From the NCBI RefSeq assembly GCF_000775615.1, contig NZ_AVPG01000001.1:372001-436000 (forward strand): a stretch of DNA of 64,000 nt, written 5' to 3'. The notes under the pieces were generated by a model. That model ran no database searches and was not told the DNA's origin. It worked only from the letters and a program-made list of their open reading frames with translations. This document shows positions 54,963 to 63,502 of the stretch, in pieces. The position numbers and the translations under genes are program-made. The stretch comes from Pontibacillus litoralis JSM 072002. GTDB lineage: Bacteria > Bacillota > Bacilli > Bacillales > BH030062. The stretch's first letter is position 1. Every line of letters begins with the position of its first letter.

Positions 54963-55568
54963 TTATTGGTTAAATGGTGTTCCAATTTCATAGACGTCTT
55001 CTAACACAAGAATTCCTTTTTCCTGCGGAGCATCAGGAATACCTAATTCTTTTGCAGAGCAAATCATGCCATTAGAAGGTACACCTCGTAATTCAGATGC
55101 TTTAATTTCTAACCCACTTGGCATCACAGCTCCAACTTTTGCAACAACAACTTTTTGCCCTTGATCAACGTTAGGTGCGCCACATACAATTTGTAAATGT
55201 TCCTCGCCCACATCAACTTGACATACACTCAGCTTATCTGCATTTTCGTGTTGACGACGTTCCATCACGTAACCAACAACAAATTTAGGTGATAAATCCA
55301 CATCTAACGTATCATCTAGGTCATTTTTCTCGAATACAGCCTCAATAGATTTTACTAGCTCTTCCGTTAATGCAATAGCTCCATTATCTACAAGGTCAAA
55401 GTATTCTGAAGCACGAAATATGTTATACCCTAACACATTGCCTTCTTGATCTGTAATTTTAACAACGTCGCCAAAGTTCTCTGTTTTGACATTATTTCTT
55501 TCTTCCCCTTGTGTTAAAGGAAGAATTAGTACATCTCCAATACCTTCACGATTATAAAATACTTGCAT
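54963..55568 (-). CDS. ytpR: tRNA-binding-domain protein YtpR
   Basis: 201-residue protein. The second half (about 88-198) is an EMAP/PheT-type OB-fold tRNA-binding domain with the patterns [20 protein letters not shown] (shortened: [17 protein letters not shown]), [18 protein letters not shown] and the [10 protein letters not shown] loop. The first half has an extra beta domain. It looks like the tRNA-binding part of PheT as a free protein, widespread in bacilli with unknown role. ATG at 55568 follows AAGGAAG. It is 22 bases after ytpQ in the same direction. Confidence 0.92.
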   Translation of the reverse strand: MQVFYNREGIGDVLILPLTQGEERNNVKTENFGDVVKITDQEGNVLGYNIFRASEYFDLVDNGAIALTEELVKSIEAVFEKNDLDDTLDVDLSPKFVVGYVMERRQHENADKLSVCQVDVGEEHLQIVCGAPNVDQGQKVVVAKVGAVMPSGLEIKASELRGVPSNGMICSAKELGIPDAPQEKGILVLEDVYEIGTPFNQ

Positions 55569-55590
55569 TTATCTCGACTTCCTTTCTTAT

Positions 55591-56403
55591 CTACTCATTG
55601 CTTTGTTGAGGTTTATTTTTGGCTAGAATGAAAATTGGTTCAAGCTTTTTGTCATCATATATAAACGGTAGTGATGTAATAGGCACACGTCCATCTGCAA
55701 AGAACTTCATCGTCATTTGCGCCAATATATCGTACCCTTGTGGATTTTGGATATCTGCAAACACACACACATCCCCATGTGGTACAGCAACCGCTAACTC
55801 TCCAACACTCTTAGCCTTCATTTCTTCTAGCAATGCTTCATTCAAAACTCTCGATGCATCGTACCCATCATTCGTGGCGATAAAATAAAACGTATTTCCA
55901 GCAACAACATCTTGTTTATATTGTGTCGATAGCGACCGAGCGTTGAATCGAGCAATTTCACGTAAACGTTCATAATCTATGCCTTCTTTTTTTAACATTT
56001 GCTCGTCAATAAGGCGATACGATTTACCTAAGTCTAATGCGTAATAAATTCTCGTTTCCGCTGTATGATCATTATACACTAATGGAATGCCTTCATTCGA
56101 ATCTGTTGGAAAAGATGTCGATCGAATAACAGGGAAAATATTCTTCTCTTGCCCTTCTAAAGTATGTGTCTCATTCATAATTCGTAAAGCTTCTTGAATA
56201 TGATCTTGTAAATCATCTAATGCTTTATCCTGTTTTTGTTCATATTTCGCTATAATTCCCGGTAAAGAAATTTCAATCCCTTTCCCTGAGTGAATCCATT
56301 CTATACGAAATACATCTTTATCTCGGTTAAAAGAAGTACGCCATTTAGGGTGCTGCAATCGTTGTTCAAGTTTTTTTTTCATCTTGATGCTTGTCATTTT
56401 CAT
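55591..56403 (-). CDS. ytpQ: DUF1444 protein YtpQ
   Basis: 270-residue soluble protein of DUF1444. Conserved parts include VFRIEWIHSGKGIEISLPG (about 31-49), YYALDLGKSYRLIDE (about 118), and a late segment GDVCVFADIQNP (about 208). It has no membrane segment or known active site. The function is unknown. The first ATG (56403) is eight bases from AGGAGG. It is followed by ytpR with a 22-base gap and preceded by ytpP and a terminator, so ytpQ-ytpR is one unit. Confidence 0.9.
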   Translation of the reverse strand: MKMTSIKMKKKLEQRLQHPKWRTSFNRDKDVFRIEWIHSGKGIEISLPGIIAKYEQKQDKALDDLQDHIQEALRIMNETHTLEGQEKNIFPVIRSTSFPTDSNEGIPLVYNDHTAETRIYYALDLGKSYRLIDEQMLKKEGIDYERLREIARFNARSLSTQYKQDVVAGNTFYFIATNDGYDASRVLNEALLEEMKAKSVGELAVAVPHGDVCVFADIQNPQGYDILAQMTMKFFADGRVPITSLPFIYDDKKLEPIFILAKNKPQQSNE

Positions 56404-56480
56404 ATATTATTCCTCCTTTATCCATAGCAGGAGACAATCATGCTATTCATTTTAGCACGTATTCGGTTGGACATAAAGCA

Positions 56481-56523
56481 AGAAAAGAACAAGAACCCTA
56501 GCACAGGTGCACTAGGATTCTTC
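56481..56523 (-). terminator. Terminator downstream of ytpP
   Basis: AAGAACCCTAGCAC (56491-56504) pairs with GTGCACTAGGATTCTT (about 56508-56523), with minor mismatches. The minus side continues GTTCTTTTCT. Confidence 0.75.
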
Positions 56524-56529
56524 ACCGTT

Positions 56530-56850
56530 TTAAGAAGCAGACACGCTTTCTAGAAACGCTTCAATTTGTTGTTGTGATTTACGCTCCTTGCTAACAAGCC
56601 TGCCTAATTCTTTCCCATCTTCAGTTACAATAAAACTCGGAATACCAAAAACGCCTAAGTCAGCACATAAATCGATGAATTCGTCTCGATCAACATAAAC
56701 AAATTGATAATGATCAAACTTCTCTTCCACCTCTGGTAAAAACGGTTCAATTACTCGACAATCTGGGCACCAATCTGCTGAGAATAGAAAGACCACTTTC
56801 CCTTTTTGCATCCATTGCTCATATTGTTCCATTGACTGTAATGTTTTCAT
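56530..56850 (-). CDS. ytpP: Thioredoxin-like protein YtpP
   Basis: 106-residue thioredoxin fold with the active site ADWCPDCRVIEPF (about residues 26-38; WCPDC rather than WCGPC) and the cis-proline in FGIPSFIV (about 73). WCPDC-type proteins in bacilli act in bacillithiol or general disulfide reduction, though the partner of YtpP is not established. ATG at 56850 follows GAAGGAGAG. It begins 15 bases after the PTS-like gene, so both are probably co-transcribed. Confidence 0.93.
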   Translation of the reverse strand: MKTLQSMEQYEQWMQKGKVVFLFSADWCPDCRVIEPFLPEVEEKFDHYQFVYVDRDEFIDLCADLGVFGIPSFIVTEDGKELGRLVSKERKSQQQIEAFLESVSAS

Positions 56851-56865
56851 TCCGAATCTCTCCTT

Positions 56866-57903
56866 CTAATAATCAATTTTTAGATCACCTAGTTGAATCC
56901 AACCTTTTTTACGGAACCATTCTGATAATATCAAAGTAATGAGTGCTGGACCAATGATGTGCAATAGTAAAATCGAAATAAGTACCTCTTGCGTAAATCC
57001 CATCGTTTGAATCGTCATGATTTGTCCGACAAAGCCACTCGTTCCCATTCCCGCTCCTGAATCATTATTTACCATCTCAGTACCCAACCATCCCATCGTC
57101 GCTATTGGAGCAAGTAATGCCCCTGCTATGGTTGGTGGAATAATTAAAATTGGTTTCTTCACTATGTTCGCAACTTGTAGCATCGAAGTACCAATCCCTT
57201 GAGCGAATAAGCCACCAATGCCATTTTCCCGATAACTCATCACTCCAAAACCTATCATTTGTGCTGCACATCCGACTGTAGCCGCTCCTGCAGCAACACC
57301 TTCTAAATCAATCATAATCGCAATCGCCACACTTGATATAGGAGCCGTTAACGCCCATCCCATTAATACCGCTACAAGGATTCCCATTACGAATGGCTGA
57401 CGTTCTGTAGCCCAAATGACGACATCTCCAAAGCCAGTCATAAAAGCATGCACAGATGGACTGATTGTGAAACCTATCACAAAACCGACAACAATCGTGA
57501 CAAAAGGAGTAATTAATATATCTAATTTCGTTTCTTTGCTTACAAGCTTCCCAATTTCAATGGAACATAAAGCCGCTATGTAACTCCCAGCAGGTCCTCC
57601 TCCTACAGATGCACTGAAAGCACCACTAAACAAGGCAGCGAAGACAACTAACGGTGGCGCGTTTAACCCATATGCTATTGCAACACCAATAGCACCACCC
57701 CAAATCTCCGGTTGCATCGCAAAACTCCCCATCTCTATGAGGGGCTCCCACTGTAATTCTTCCCCAACCGTTTTGATAATCAATCCGATAATTAACGAGG
57801 AAAATAGCCCAAGCGCCATATAACTTAAAGCCGTTATAAAATAAGACCTCCACGATAATGTAACGCCCTTCCTTGTTAAAAACGCTTTCACTTTTTGCAC
57901 CAT
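56866..57903 (-). CDS. Orphan PTS IIC-type membrane protein (PTS_EIIC_2 family)
   Basis: 345-residue integral membrane protein with about nine or ten hydrophobic segments. The glycine-rich loop GAFSASVGGGPAGSYIA (about 91-107) and the segment PPTIAGALLAPIATMGWLG (about 255-273) are characteristic of the PTS_EIIC_2 family of putative sugar transport IIC proteins. No IIA or IIB domain is fused or adjacent, so phosphotransferase function is not shown; the protein may work as a carrier. ATG at 57903 follows AAAGGAGAGG. It is linked to ytpP by a 15-base gap. Confidence 0.82.
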   Translation of the reverse strand: MVQKVKAFLTRKGVTLSWRSYFITALSYMALGLFSSLIIGLIIKTVGEELQWEPLIEMGSFAMQPEIWGGAIGVAIAYGLNAPPLVVFAALFSGAFSASVGGGPAGSYIAALCSIEIGKLVSKETKLDILITPFVTIVVGFVIGFTISPSVHAFMTGFGDVVIWATERQPFVMGILVAVLMGWALTAPISSVAIAIMIDLEGVAAGAATVGCAAQMIGFGVMSYRENGIGGLFAQGIGTSMLQVANIVKKPILIIPPTIAGALLAPIATMGWLGTEMVNNDSGAGMGTSGFVGQIMTIQTMGFTQEVLISILLLHIIGPALITLILSEWFRKKGWIQLGDLKIDY

Positions 57904-58000
57904 ACCCTCTCCTTTGTGTGTGACCTTTATAAATTTCTTTTATGCTAACGTATTTGCAAGCGAAAAACAAACCAAAAAAGTGAAATATCACCACACAAAA

Positions 58001-58048
58001 CAAGGATAATGACGCACAGTTTGCTTTAAACCGAGCGTCATTATCCTT
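58001..58048 (-). terminator. Terminator of the 58047-58586 gene
   Basis: AAGGATAATGACGC (58002-58015) pairs perfectly with GCGTCATTATCCTT (58035-58048). The minus side continues GTTTTGTG. Confidence 0.75.
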
Positions 58049-58586
58049 ATTCTTCTTCAGGATGCGTAACCGAAGATACGATATTCATCATATCTTGAGC
58101 ATTACTTGCTAACGACTGCTTTGATGATTCTGTCGTCATTTTCGCTCCACCAATACCTACTTGTAATTCATAACGTTTATCCCCAATTTTCACTATACTC
58201 ATGTACCCATAACGATCATCGTTTTCAAATTCTGTTATAGTTAATAAATTCTCCGCTTCTTTAGCCGTTTGGAAATATACATCACTTGTAGGCTTTTCTA
58301 AAGGGTTGTAGAATAACAAATACTGTTGATTTCCATCTTGCAAAATTAAATTGTTAGCTTCTTGTGATTCAATAGTCATAGAACTAGGTAAAAATAAGGA
58401 AACATTCTCGAGTTGTTTATTGGCTTCTGCCGGTTCATTATGGAATGCTTGTTCAGAAGCCTCCTTCGCTTTTTGAATTGCTCCTTCTTCTGATGTGAAT
58501 ACGCCCAATGAAGCCAATATACCTACAACGAACACAGCTAGCACACAAATACTAGCAATTATCCATTTCGGTTGTGCTTTTTTCAC
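58047..58586 (-). CDS. Membrane-anchored protein, function unknown
   Basis: 179-residue protein with an N-terminal membrane anchor (about 8-30, IIASICVLAVFVVGILASL) and an extracellular alpha/beta domain. The region LVFLPSSM-like (VSLFLPSSMTIESQ) followed by LFYNPLEKPTSD resembles DUF4367/DUF4245-type lipoprotein domains, but I cannot assign it. GTG at 58586 has nine-base spacing from AAGGAG, whereas GTG at 58592 is too close. It is upstream of the PTS IIC-like gene but separated by a terminator, so it is a separate unit. Confidence 0.7.
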   Translation of the reverse strand: MKKAQPKWIIASICVLAVFVVGILASLGVFTSEEGAIQKAKEASEQAFHNEPAEANKQLENVSLFLPSSMTIESQEANNLILQDGNQQYLLFYNPLEKPTSDVYFQTAKEAENLLTITEFENDDRYGYMSIVKIGDKRYELQVGIGGAKMTTESSKQSLASNAQDMMNIVSSVTHPEEE

Positions 58587-58763
58587 TATCACTCTCTCCT
58601 TGTTAACCTGTCTCTTTGTATAGTTTTATGTTTTTTCATTCATATCATACTACAAAATCCCTACTAGTCAAAGTTCATATGACAATTCCCTATTTATGCT
58701 AATCTAGCTTCGTGTGTTAAGATAATGGTATCTATATAAAATGTGCTATGGAGGAATGAAATG

Positions 58764-59204
58764 ATGGAGTTAATGGTATATTTAGCAGGAGAAATTCATA
58801 ATGATTGGCGTAGTGAAGTAATAGAAAAGGCAGAGCATAGAGCGCTTCCTTTAACATTTGTCTCGCCACAAACAAACCACGACCGTTCTGATGCTATCGG
58901 TGAAGTTATACTAGGTGAGCAACCAAATCCAATTTACCGAGATGATACCGCTTCAAGCATTAATAATTTACGTACGGAAGTTTGGATGAATAAAGCTGAT
59001 ATCGTGATTGCTTTCTTCGGCGAGCAGTATAAACAATGGAATACAGCTATGGATGCAGGTGCCGCTATTAGCAAAAATAAGCCAACCATTTTAATTCGTC
59101 CACAATCGCTGCATCATCCCCTTAAAGAACTATCGAACAAAGCAACCGTTACAGTTGAAACGATTGACCAAGCCATTGAAATTCTTGCCTATATGTACGA
59201 ATAA
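58764..59204 (+). CDS. ytoQ: YtoQ-family protein
   Basis: 146-residue protein with a nucleoside 2-deoxyribosyltransferase-like fold. Conserved parts are LMVYLAGEIHNDWRSE (3-18), the segment FVSPQTNHDRSDAIGE (about 34-49) and MDAGAAISKNKPTILIRP (about 102). The closest general relation is to the YtoQ family, whose function is unknown. Two ATG codons are adjacent (58761, 58764); the second matches the ortholog start MEFIVYLAGEI and is nine bases from GGAGG. It is monocistronic, followed by a terminator. Confidence 0.9.
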   Translation: MELMVYLAGEIHNDWRSEVIEKAEHRALPLTFVSPQTNHDRSDAIGEVILGEQPNPIYRDDTASSINNLRTEVWMNKADIVIAFFGEQYKQWNTAMDAGAAISKNKPTILIRPQSLHHPLKELSNKATVTVETIDQAIEILAYMYE

Positions 59205-59221
59205 CATAAAAAACACTAAGT

Positions 59222-59250
59222 AAAAAGGGCGATTACTGTTCGCCCTTTTG
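59222..59250. terminator. Bidirectional terminator between ytoQ and the DUF84 gene
   Basis: AAAAGGGCGA (59223-59232) pairs with TCGCCCTTTT (59240-59249). The last codons of the DUF84 gene form one arm of the stem. Confidence 0.85.
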
Positions 59251-59751
59251 TACTTGATCGTATTCATATTGTCCTTTCAACAATTGTACGACATGTTCAA
59301 ACATCGCAGTACGATTAACCAATTCATTAGTGAAGATTCCTATTGCTCCTTCTTTAGAACGAACACCTGTACGCTTGGCATAAGCGTCCATCACATCTCC
59401 TAATTCTTGGCCTTTGTGCAATTGCTCTGCTACTTCATCAGGTAATAAAATGCGCGCTCCACTAGCTGTGTACGTGTTCTCATTATGGTCAACTAGCACG
59501 CCCCAATTACATAAATATAAATCCTCCCCCATTTCCGTTACGCCACCTTCAAGCCCTATACCTATGCAACCCTTCGTATGTTTGGCACACTCTCTAGCAC
59601 GATTAATGGCCCCTTCTAATGTCTCTTCATCTGAAAATGGTTGTGCAGATACTTTTGAGCTTACTTCTACTCCAAAGACCTCGACGTCAGGGAAGTTATT
59701 CTTAACTGCATTTACTTTAGGTAAGTTTGTGGAGCCTACCACAATTTTCAT
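59233..59751 (-). CDS. DUF84 / inosine-xanthosine triphosphatase-like NTPase
   Basis: 172-residue protein of the YjjX/DUF84 family. Motifs: VVGSTNLPKVNAVK (4-17), QPFSDEETLEGAINRA (about 39-54), IGLEGGVTE (about 65) and ELGDVMD (about 120). Relatives hydrolyse non-canonical ITP and XTP, which clears damaged purine nucleotides. The frame opens at 59811, but the second of two adjacent ATG codons (59751) is seven bases from AAAGGG and gives the usual start. It is 33 bp or more from ytoP and probably co-transcribed downstream of it. Confidence 0.85.
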   Translation of the reverse strand: MKIVVGSTNLPKVNAVKNNFPDVEVFGVEVSSKVSAQPFSDEETLEGAINRARECAKHTKGCIGIGLEGGVTEMGEDLYLCNWGVLVDHNENTYTASGARILLPDEVAEQLHKGQELGDVMDAYAKRTGVRSKEGAIGIFTNELVNRTAMFEHVVQLLKGQYEYDQVQKGEQ

Positions 59752-59832
59752 CATCTCACCCTTTCTAAAACTATACGCTTGTTTTAATCCACTAATATCG
59801 TTTGTTAGCATATGAATGGATGATGGTATACG

Positions 59833-60900
59833 TTATCCGTTTTTACGAATTTGTTCTATAACGTTTTGGTCTGTCGCTTGAACGAGCTTAATAATAAGTT
59901 CTTTCGCTGCAGCATAATCATCAATATGAATAATAGATGATGACGTATGTATGTAACGTGAACAAATACCTATAACAGCTGATGGTACGCCATTATTCGA
60001 AACGTGGACACTTCCTGCATCTGTCCCACCTTGAGAGACGAAATATTGATATGGAATGTTATTAGATTCCGCCGTGTCTAATAAGAACTCACGAATGCCG
60101 CGATTGGTTACCATCGTACGATCTAAAATTCGGAGTAATGCTCCTTTTCCTAATTGACCAAATTCCTTATCGTCACCAGACATATCATTTGCTGGAGAAG
60201 CATCTAATGCATAAAAAATATCTGGTTGAATCATGTTAGCTGCTGTTTTCGCTCCACGTAAACCAACTTCCTCTTGTACAGTGGCTCCCGAGTATAACTC
60301 ATTTGGTAGTGTTTGTCCATGCACTGCCTGCATCAATTCAACGGCTAACCCGCATCCATATCGGTTGTCCCATGCTTTCGCCAAAATTTTCTTCCTATTT
60401 GCCATCGGAGTAAATGGGCATACTGGTACAATTTGTTGACCAGGCTTTATGCCAATCTTCTTAGCATCTTCTTGGTCATCAGCACCAATATCAATCATCA
60501 TATTTTTTATTTCCATCGGCTTCTTTCGTTGTTCAAGAGTTAAGTTATGAGGAGGTATAGACCCTATTACCCCTGTCACAGGACCGTTTTCCGTCATGAT
60601 TTGCACTCGTTGAGCTAGTAACACTTGACTCCACCAGCCACCTAATGTTTGAAAGCGAATCATACCATTTTTCGTTATTTGAGTTACCATAAAGCCAACT
60701 TCATCCATATGTCCAGCAACCATTACTTTCGGTCCATTTCCTTTCTTCACACCAAATAAACTACCTAGACCATCTTGAATGATTTCATCTGAATATGGCT
60801 CTAATTGCTCCTTCATAAAAGAACGAACGTGATGCTCATTTCCTGGCGCACCTTGTAATTCTGTTAACGTTTTGAAAAGTTGCATAGTTTCCTTATTCAA
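59833..60900 (-). CDS. ytoP: M42-family metallo-aminopeptidase YtoP
   Basis: 355-residue M42 (glutamyl-aminopeptidase/FrvX) peptidase with two-zinc site: [12 protein letters not shown] (about 58, H and D), [11 protein letters not shown] (about 176, D), [11 protein letters not shown] (about 208, catalytic and ligand glutamates), ALDASPA (about 232, D) and RYIHTSSS (about 318, H). All are intact, so it should be active on short peptides. Three start codons are possible: ATG 60915, GTG 60909 and TTG 60900. TTG was chosen because GGGAG lies eight bases upstream, but this is not certain. Length fits B. subtilis YtoP. Confidence 0.93.
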   Translation of the reverse strand: MNKETMQLFKTLTELQGAPGNEHHVRSFMKEQLEPYSDEIIQDGLGSLFGVKKGNGPKVMVAGHMDEVGFMVTQITKNGMIRFQTLGGWWSQVLLAQRVQIMTENGPVTGVIGSIPPHNLTLEQRKKPMEIKNMMIDIGADDQEDAKKIGIKPGQQIVPVCPFTPMANRKKILAKAWDNRYGCGLAVELMQAVHGQTLPNELYSGATVQEEVGLRGAKTAANMIQPDIFYALDASPANDMSGDDKEFGQLGKGALLRILDRTMVTNRGIREFLLDTAESNNIPYQYFVSQGGTDAGSVHVSNNGVPSAVIGICSRYIHTSSSIIHIDDYAAAKELIIKLVQATDQNVIEQIRKNG

Positions 60901-61044
60901 TTCCTTCACTCCCATTTTTAATAACCTTATCATTATTCTATCAAACATTAGCGAAAAATCGACTTCTCTACGTTAATATTTTCTATTTTCTCATATTTCA
61001 TATATACTAAAGATAAGTATAATAATATTGTGAGGTGTTGAGAA

Positions 61045-61359
61045 ATGGATTGGAAAAAAACATTGGTTGCTGCAGGTGCAGGTGCTATCATCGGATATGC
61101 TGTAGCCAAACAAGTGAACGAATATCAACCGCTATCTCCTGAAAAGGCTTTAAAAATAGCTAAGCAAGTATTTAAACAACAAGGTCCTATTAGTGGTTCT
61201 TGGATTCATATGAAATCTGAATCACTTGAGAAAGATGAAATCCCATATACTGTATACCGCGGTGGTGTATCTCGTTCGATTGATGGACAAACTAAACAAT
61301 ATGAATTCCTTGTGGATGCTTTTACCGGAACTGTACTTGACGTTAGCCTTGTCGCATAG
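61045..61359 (+). CDS. ytzB: PepSY-like small protein YtzB
   Basis: 104-residue protein with a weak N-terminal hydrophobic segment (about 6-20, LVAAGAGAIIGYAVAK) that may be a signal or anchor, and a PepSY-like domain (about 30-104, PLSPEKALKIAKQVF, then KQYEFLVDAFTGTVLDV). PepSY domains often inhibit proteases, and its position between ytoP (peptidase) and ytnP (lactonase) fits B. subtilis ytzB, but no function is known. ATG at 61045 follows GAGGTGTTG. It ends in a strong hairpin terminator. Confidence 0.88.
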   Translation: MDWKKTLVAAGAGAIIGYAVAKQVNEYQPLSPEKALKIAKQVFKQQGPISGSWIHMKSESLEKDEIPYTVYRGGVSRSIDGQTKQYEFLVDAFTGTVLDVSLVA

Positions 61360-61370
61360 AATACTTGCAT

Positions 61371-61402
61371 ATAAAAAATCCGCACAATGTGCGGGTTTTT
61401 AT
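61371..61402. terminator. Bidirectional terminator between ytzB and ytnP
   Basis: CCGCAC (61380-61385) pairs with GTGCGG (61389-61394), flanked by A6 on the left and T5 on the right. Confidence 0.88.
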
Positions 61403-61433
61403 ATGCGAATCAATTATGAATTTGGTTCATGCT

Positions 61434-62276
61434 TTATTCTACTCGTTTCATTTGATCGACAATTTTCCCATTTCGATCGTATCGCAATGCACGATAATAG
61501 GCGTCATGATAAAATGTAACCCACGCTTTTTTCTTATAACCATAATCCAACCATTTTTGTTTGGCATAGACTGATGTTACCGGAAAATCGTCATAAGCTA
61601 ATACCCACAACGGATTTTGATGGGCATTTGTAGGCATAATATCAGCCATATGGATAAAACAATCTTCCCCATCTTCAAAACAAATAATACTATGGCCATC
61701 ACTGTGTCCACCTGTATGTACCATTTGAAGCCCAGGCAATATCTCCATTCGTTCGGAAAAGGGATGAACGAGTTGCTCAATTGGCTTCCAATTAGACTCC
61801 CAATACGTATTTGCAGAACGAACGTTAGGTTTCCTCATCTCGTTCCACTCCGTTTTACTCGTATAAATGATTGCCTTCTCAAACGCTGGCTGTAATTCTC
61901 CACCTTGCCATTTCGTTAATCCACAAGCGTGATCGAAATGAAGATGTGTCATTAATACATAATCGATATCTTCTGTACTATATCCTAATTTGTTTAAGGA
62001 TAAAACGACATGTGATTGCTCTGACACACCAAAATTACGTATTTGTTTGTCCGTTAATTTATCATTGCCAATCCCACTATCAATTAACAGCTTCTTATCA
62101 TCGATTTCAATCAAAATCGGATCTGTGCGAAGTTCGATTTGATTGCGCTCATTCACCGGATACTTTTTACTCCATAACGGCTTAGGCACAACTCCAAACA
62201 TCGCTCCTCCGTCTAAGTGAGTTACCCCACCAGGAAGCCACGTTAAACGAGCACGGCCAATATGCAACGTTTCCAT
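61434..62276 (-). CDS. ytnP: Metallo-beta-lactamase-fold lactonase YtnP
   Basis: 280-residue member of the AiiA-like lactonase group. The zinc motif [10 protein letters not shown] is near residue 112 (HxHxDH), a third zinc ligand is in HTGGHSDGH (about 188), an aspartate in MADIMP (about 211) and a histidine in FYHDAYYRA (about 256). YtnP in B. subtilis degrades N-acyl-homoserine-type signals of other bacteria and can block their signalling. ATG at 62276 follows AAAGGAGAG. trmB is upstream in the same direction with a gap of about 70 bases. Confidence 0.93.
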   Translation of the reverse strand: METLHIGRARLTWLPGGVTHLDGGAMFGVVPKPLWSKKYPVNERNQIELRTDPILIEIDDKKLLIDSGIGNDKLTDKQIRNFGVSEQSHVVLSLNKLGYSTEDIDYVLMTHLHFDHACGLTKWQGGELQPAFEKAIIYTSKTEWNEMRKPNVRSANTYWESNWKPIEQLVHPFSERMEILPGLQMVHTGGHSDGHSIICFEDGEDCFIHMADIMPTNAHQNPLWVLAYDDFPVTSVYAKQKWLDYGYKKKAWVTFYHDAYYRALRYDRNGKIVDQMKRVE

Positions 62277-62348
62277 TCCACTCTCTCCTTTCTCTTACCA
62301 CTTTATTTTATCATAAGATTCAGAAGATTCACTAACGTTATGTTGCTT

Positions 62349-62990
62349 TTAGAATGGAAATTGGACCACACAACGGTATATTGGATAGCCACGAGATGAA
62401 AATTTCTCTTCATATTCTGTCATCACATTCAATGGATCATCGTCATTATGCAAATGAACAGACACATCTTCTAACGTACATCCAAATTGAGAGAAGCTTA
62501 CTAACGAATATTCAAACAATCCTCTGTTGTCCGTTTTCATAACGAGACGCCCATTCGGTTTTAAAACAGCTTTGTATTGTTCTAACATCGCTGGATAGGT
62601 GAGTCTTCTTTTTTCATGACGATTTTTAGGCCATGGATCGGAGAAGTTCAAATAAATTTGCTCCACTTCATTATCTGCAAACAGATCACGTAAATCTTTC
62701 GCATCGACGAGAAGTAGTCGTGCATTAGGAACTTCTGCCTCTTTCACTTTTTTCACTGCGTCAACGATAATACTTTTTTCCCGTTCAATCCCGATAAAAT
62801 TCACACTAGGATGTTGAGTGGACATTCCTGCAATAAACTGACCTTTTCCAGAACCTATTTCTACATGTATAGGGTGTTGATTGGAATAAACTTCTTTCCA
62901 TTTTCCTCTATAGGAGTATGAGTTTTCTAATGCAATATGGGCATTCTCTTGTAAGTACTCATCCGCCCATGGTTTATGTCTAACTCGCAT
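62349..62990 (-). CDS. trmB: tRNA (guanine-46-N7)-methyltransferase
   Basis: 213-residue SAM-dependent enzyme that makes m7G46 in the variable loop of tRNA. Motifs: VEIGSGKGQF (about 43-52, SAM loop), IGIEREKS (about 67), LNFSDPWPKNRHEKRRL (about 115-131, the catalytic SDPWPK/RH segment) and FSSRGYPIY at the C-terminus. Length is standard (B. subtilis 213). ATG at 62990 follows AAAGGAGGAAC. It lies upstream of ytnP and is divergent from ytzH. Confidence 0.96.
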   Translation of the reverse strand: MRVRHKPWADEYLQENAHIALENSYSYRGKWKEVYSNQHPIHVEIGSGKGQFIAGMSTQHPSVNFIGIEREKSIIVDAVKKVKEAEVPNARLLLVDAKDLRDLFADNEVEQIYLNFSDPWPKNRHEKRRLTYPAMLEQYKAVLKPNGRLVMKTDNRGLFEYSLVSFSQFGCTLEDVSVHLHNDDDPLNVMTEYEEKFSSRGYPIYRCVVQFPF

Positions 62991-63089
62991 GCTTGTTCCT
63001 CCTTTTACTTATCAAATGATACCTTATCACGAATGTAACAAAAACTAAAGGTTCATATGAAAAGACATACAGCACTTATACCTTCACTA

Positions 63090-63125
63090 CAAAAAAACGT
63101 GAGCGTCTAATTTGCCCACGTTTAA
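63090..63125 (-). terminator. Terminator for the ytmP transcript, antisense to ytzH's 5' region
   Basis: CGTGAGC (63098-63104) pairs with GCCCACG (63114-63120), one mismatch; T7 follows on the minus strand. No minus-strand gene ends closer than ytmP (63489), so it seems to end transcripts that run through ytzH. Confidence 0.7.
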
Positions 63126-63217
63126 TCGTTTTACTTTATCTATTTATCGTACCTAGCAATGCATACATATTCTCAGTCGAATAGGAAAAAATTAAGGTGG
63201 AAAGGAGGCTTCTATAC

Positions 63218-63502
63218 GTGCTAACTGCAAAAGATCAATTAACGTTATTAAAAGACTTGTTGAGTGAACATGCTGAAGACTGTTGCGGTACGGTAGCAGA
63301 ATGTCAGCAAATTCAACGGCTTGTCCGTTTTTTAATCGCCAATAACAAAGTAGAGGATGAACAAGTTCAACAAATTCTTCCTGCTATTTATCAATACAGT
63401 TTACAAGCTGAAACCTCTTCCAATTTAAATGAACATATTGTAGCTAATCAGCAACAATTAAACGGCTGGGCTTCTTCCATCGAGGATCTTAAATATTTAT
63501 AA
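63218..63502 (+). CDS. ytzH: YtzH-like small protein
   Basis: 94-residue helical protein. A CCGTVAECQQIQRLV motif (about residues 22-36) matches the family signature of YtzH (CCGTVAE...), and the rest is rich in Q, E, L and I. The function is unknown. The frame opens with ATG at 63197 directly on AGGAGG, so GTG at 63218, nine bases after AAAGGAGG, is the proper start. Its last 14 bases overlap the convergent end of ytmP, the same arrangement as in other bacilli, where trmB, ytzH and ytmP are neighbours. Confidence 0.88.
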   Translation: MLTAKDQLTLLKDLLSEHAEDCCGTVAECQQIQRLVRFLIANNKVEDEQVQQILPAIYQYSLQAETSSNLNEHIVANQQQLNGWASSIEDLKYL

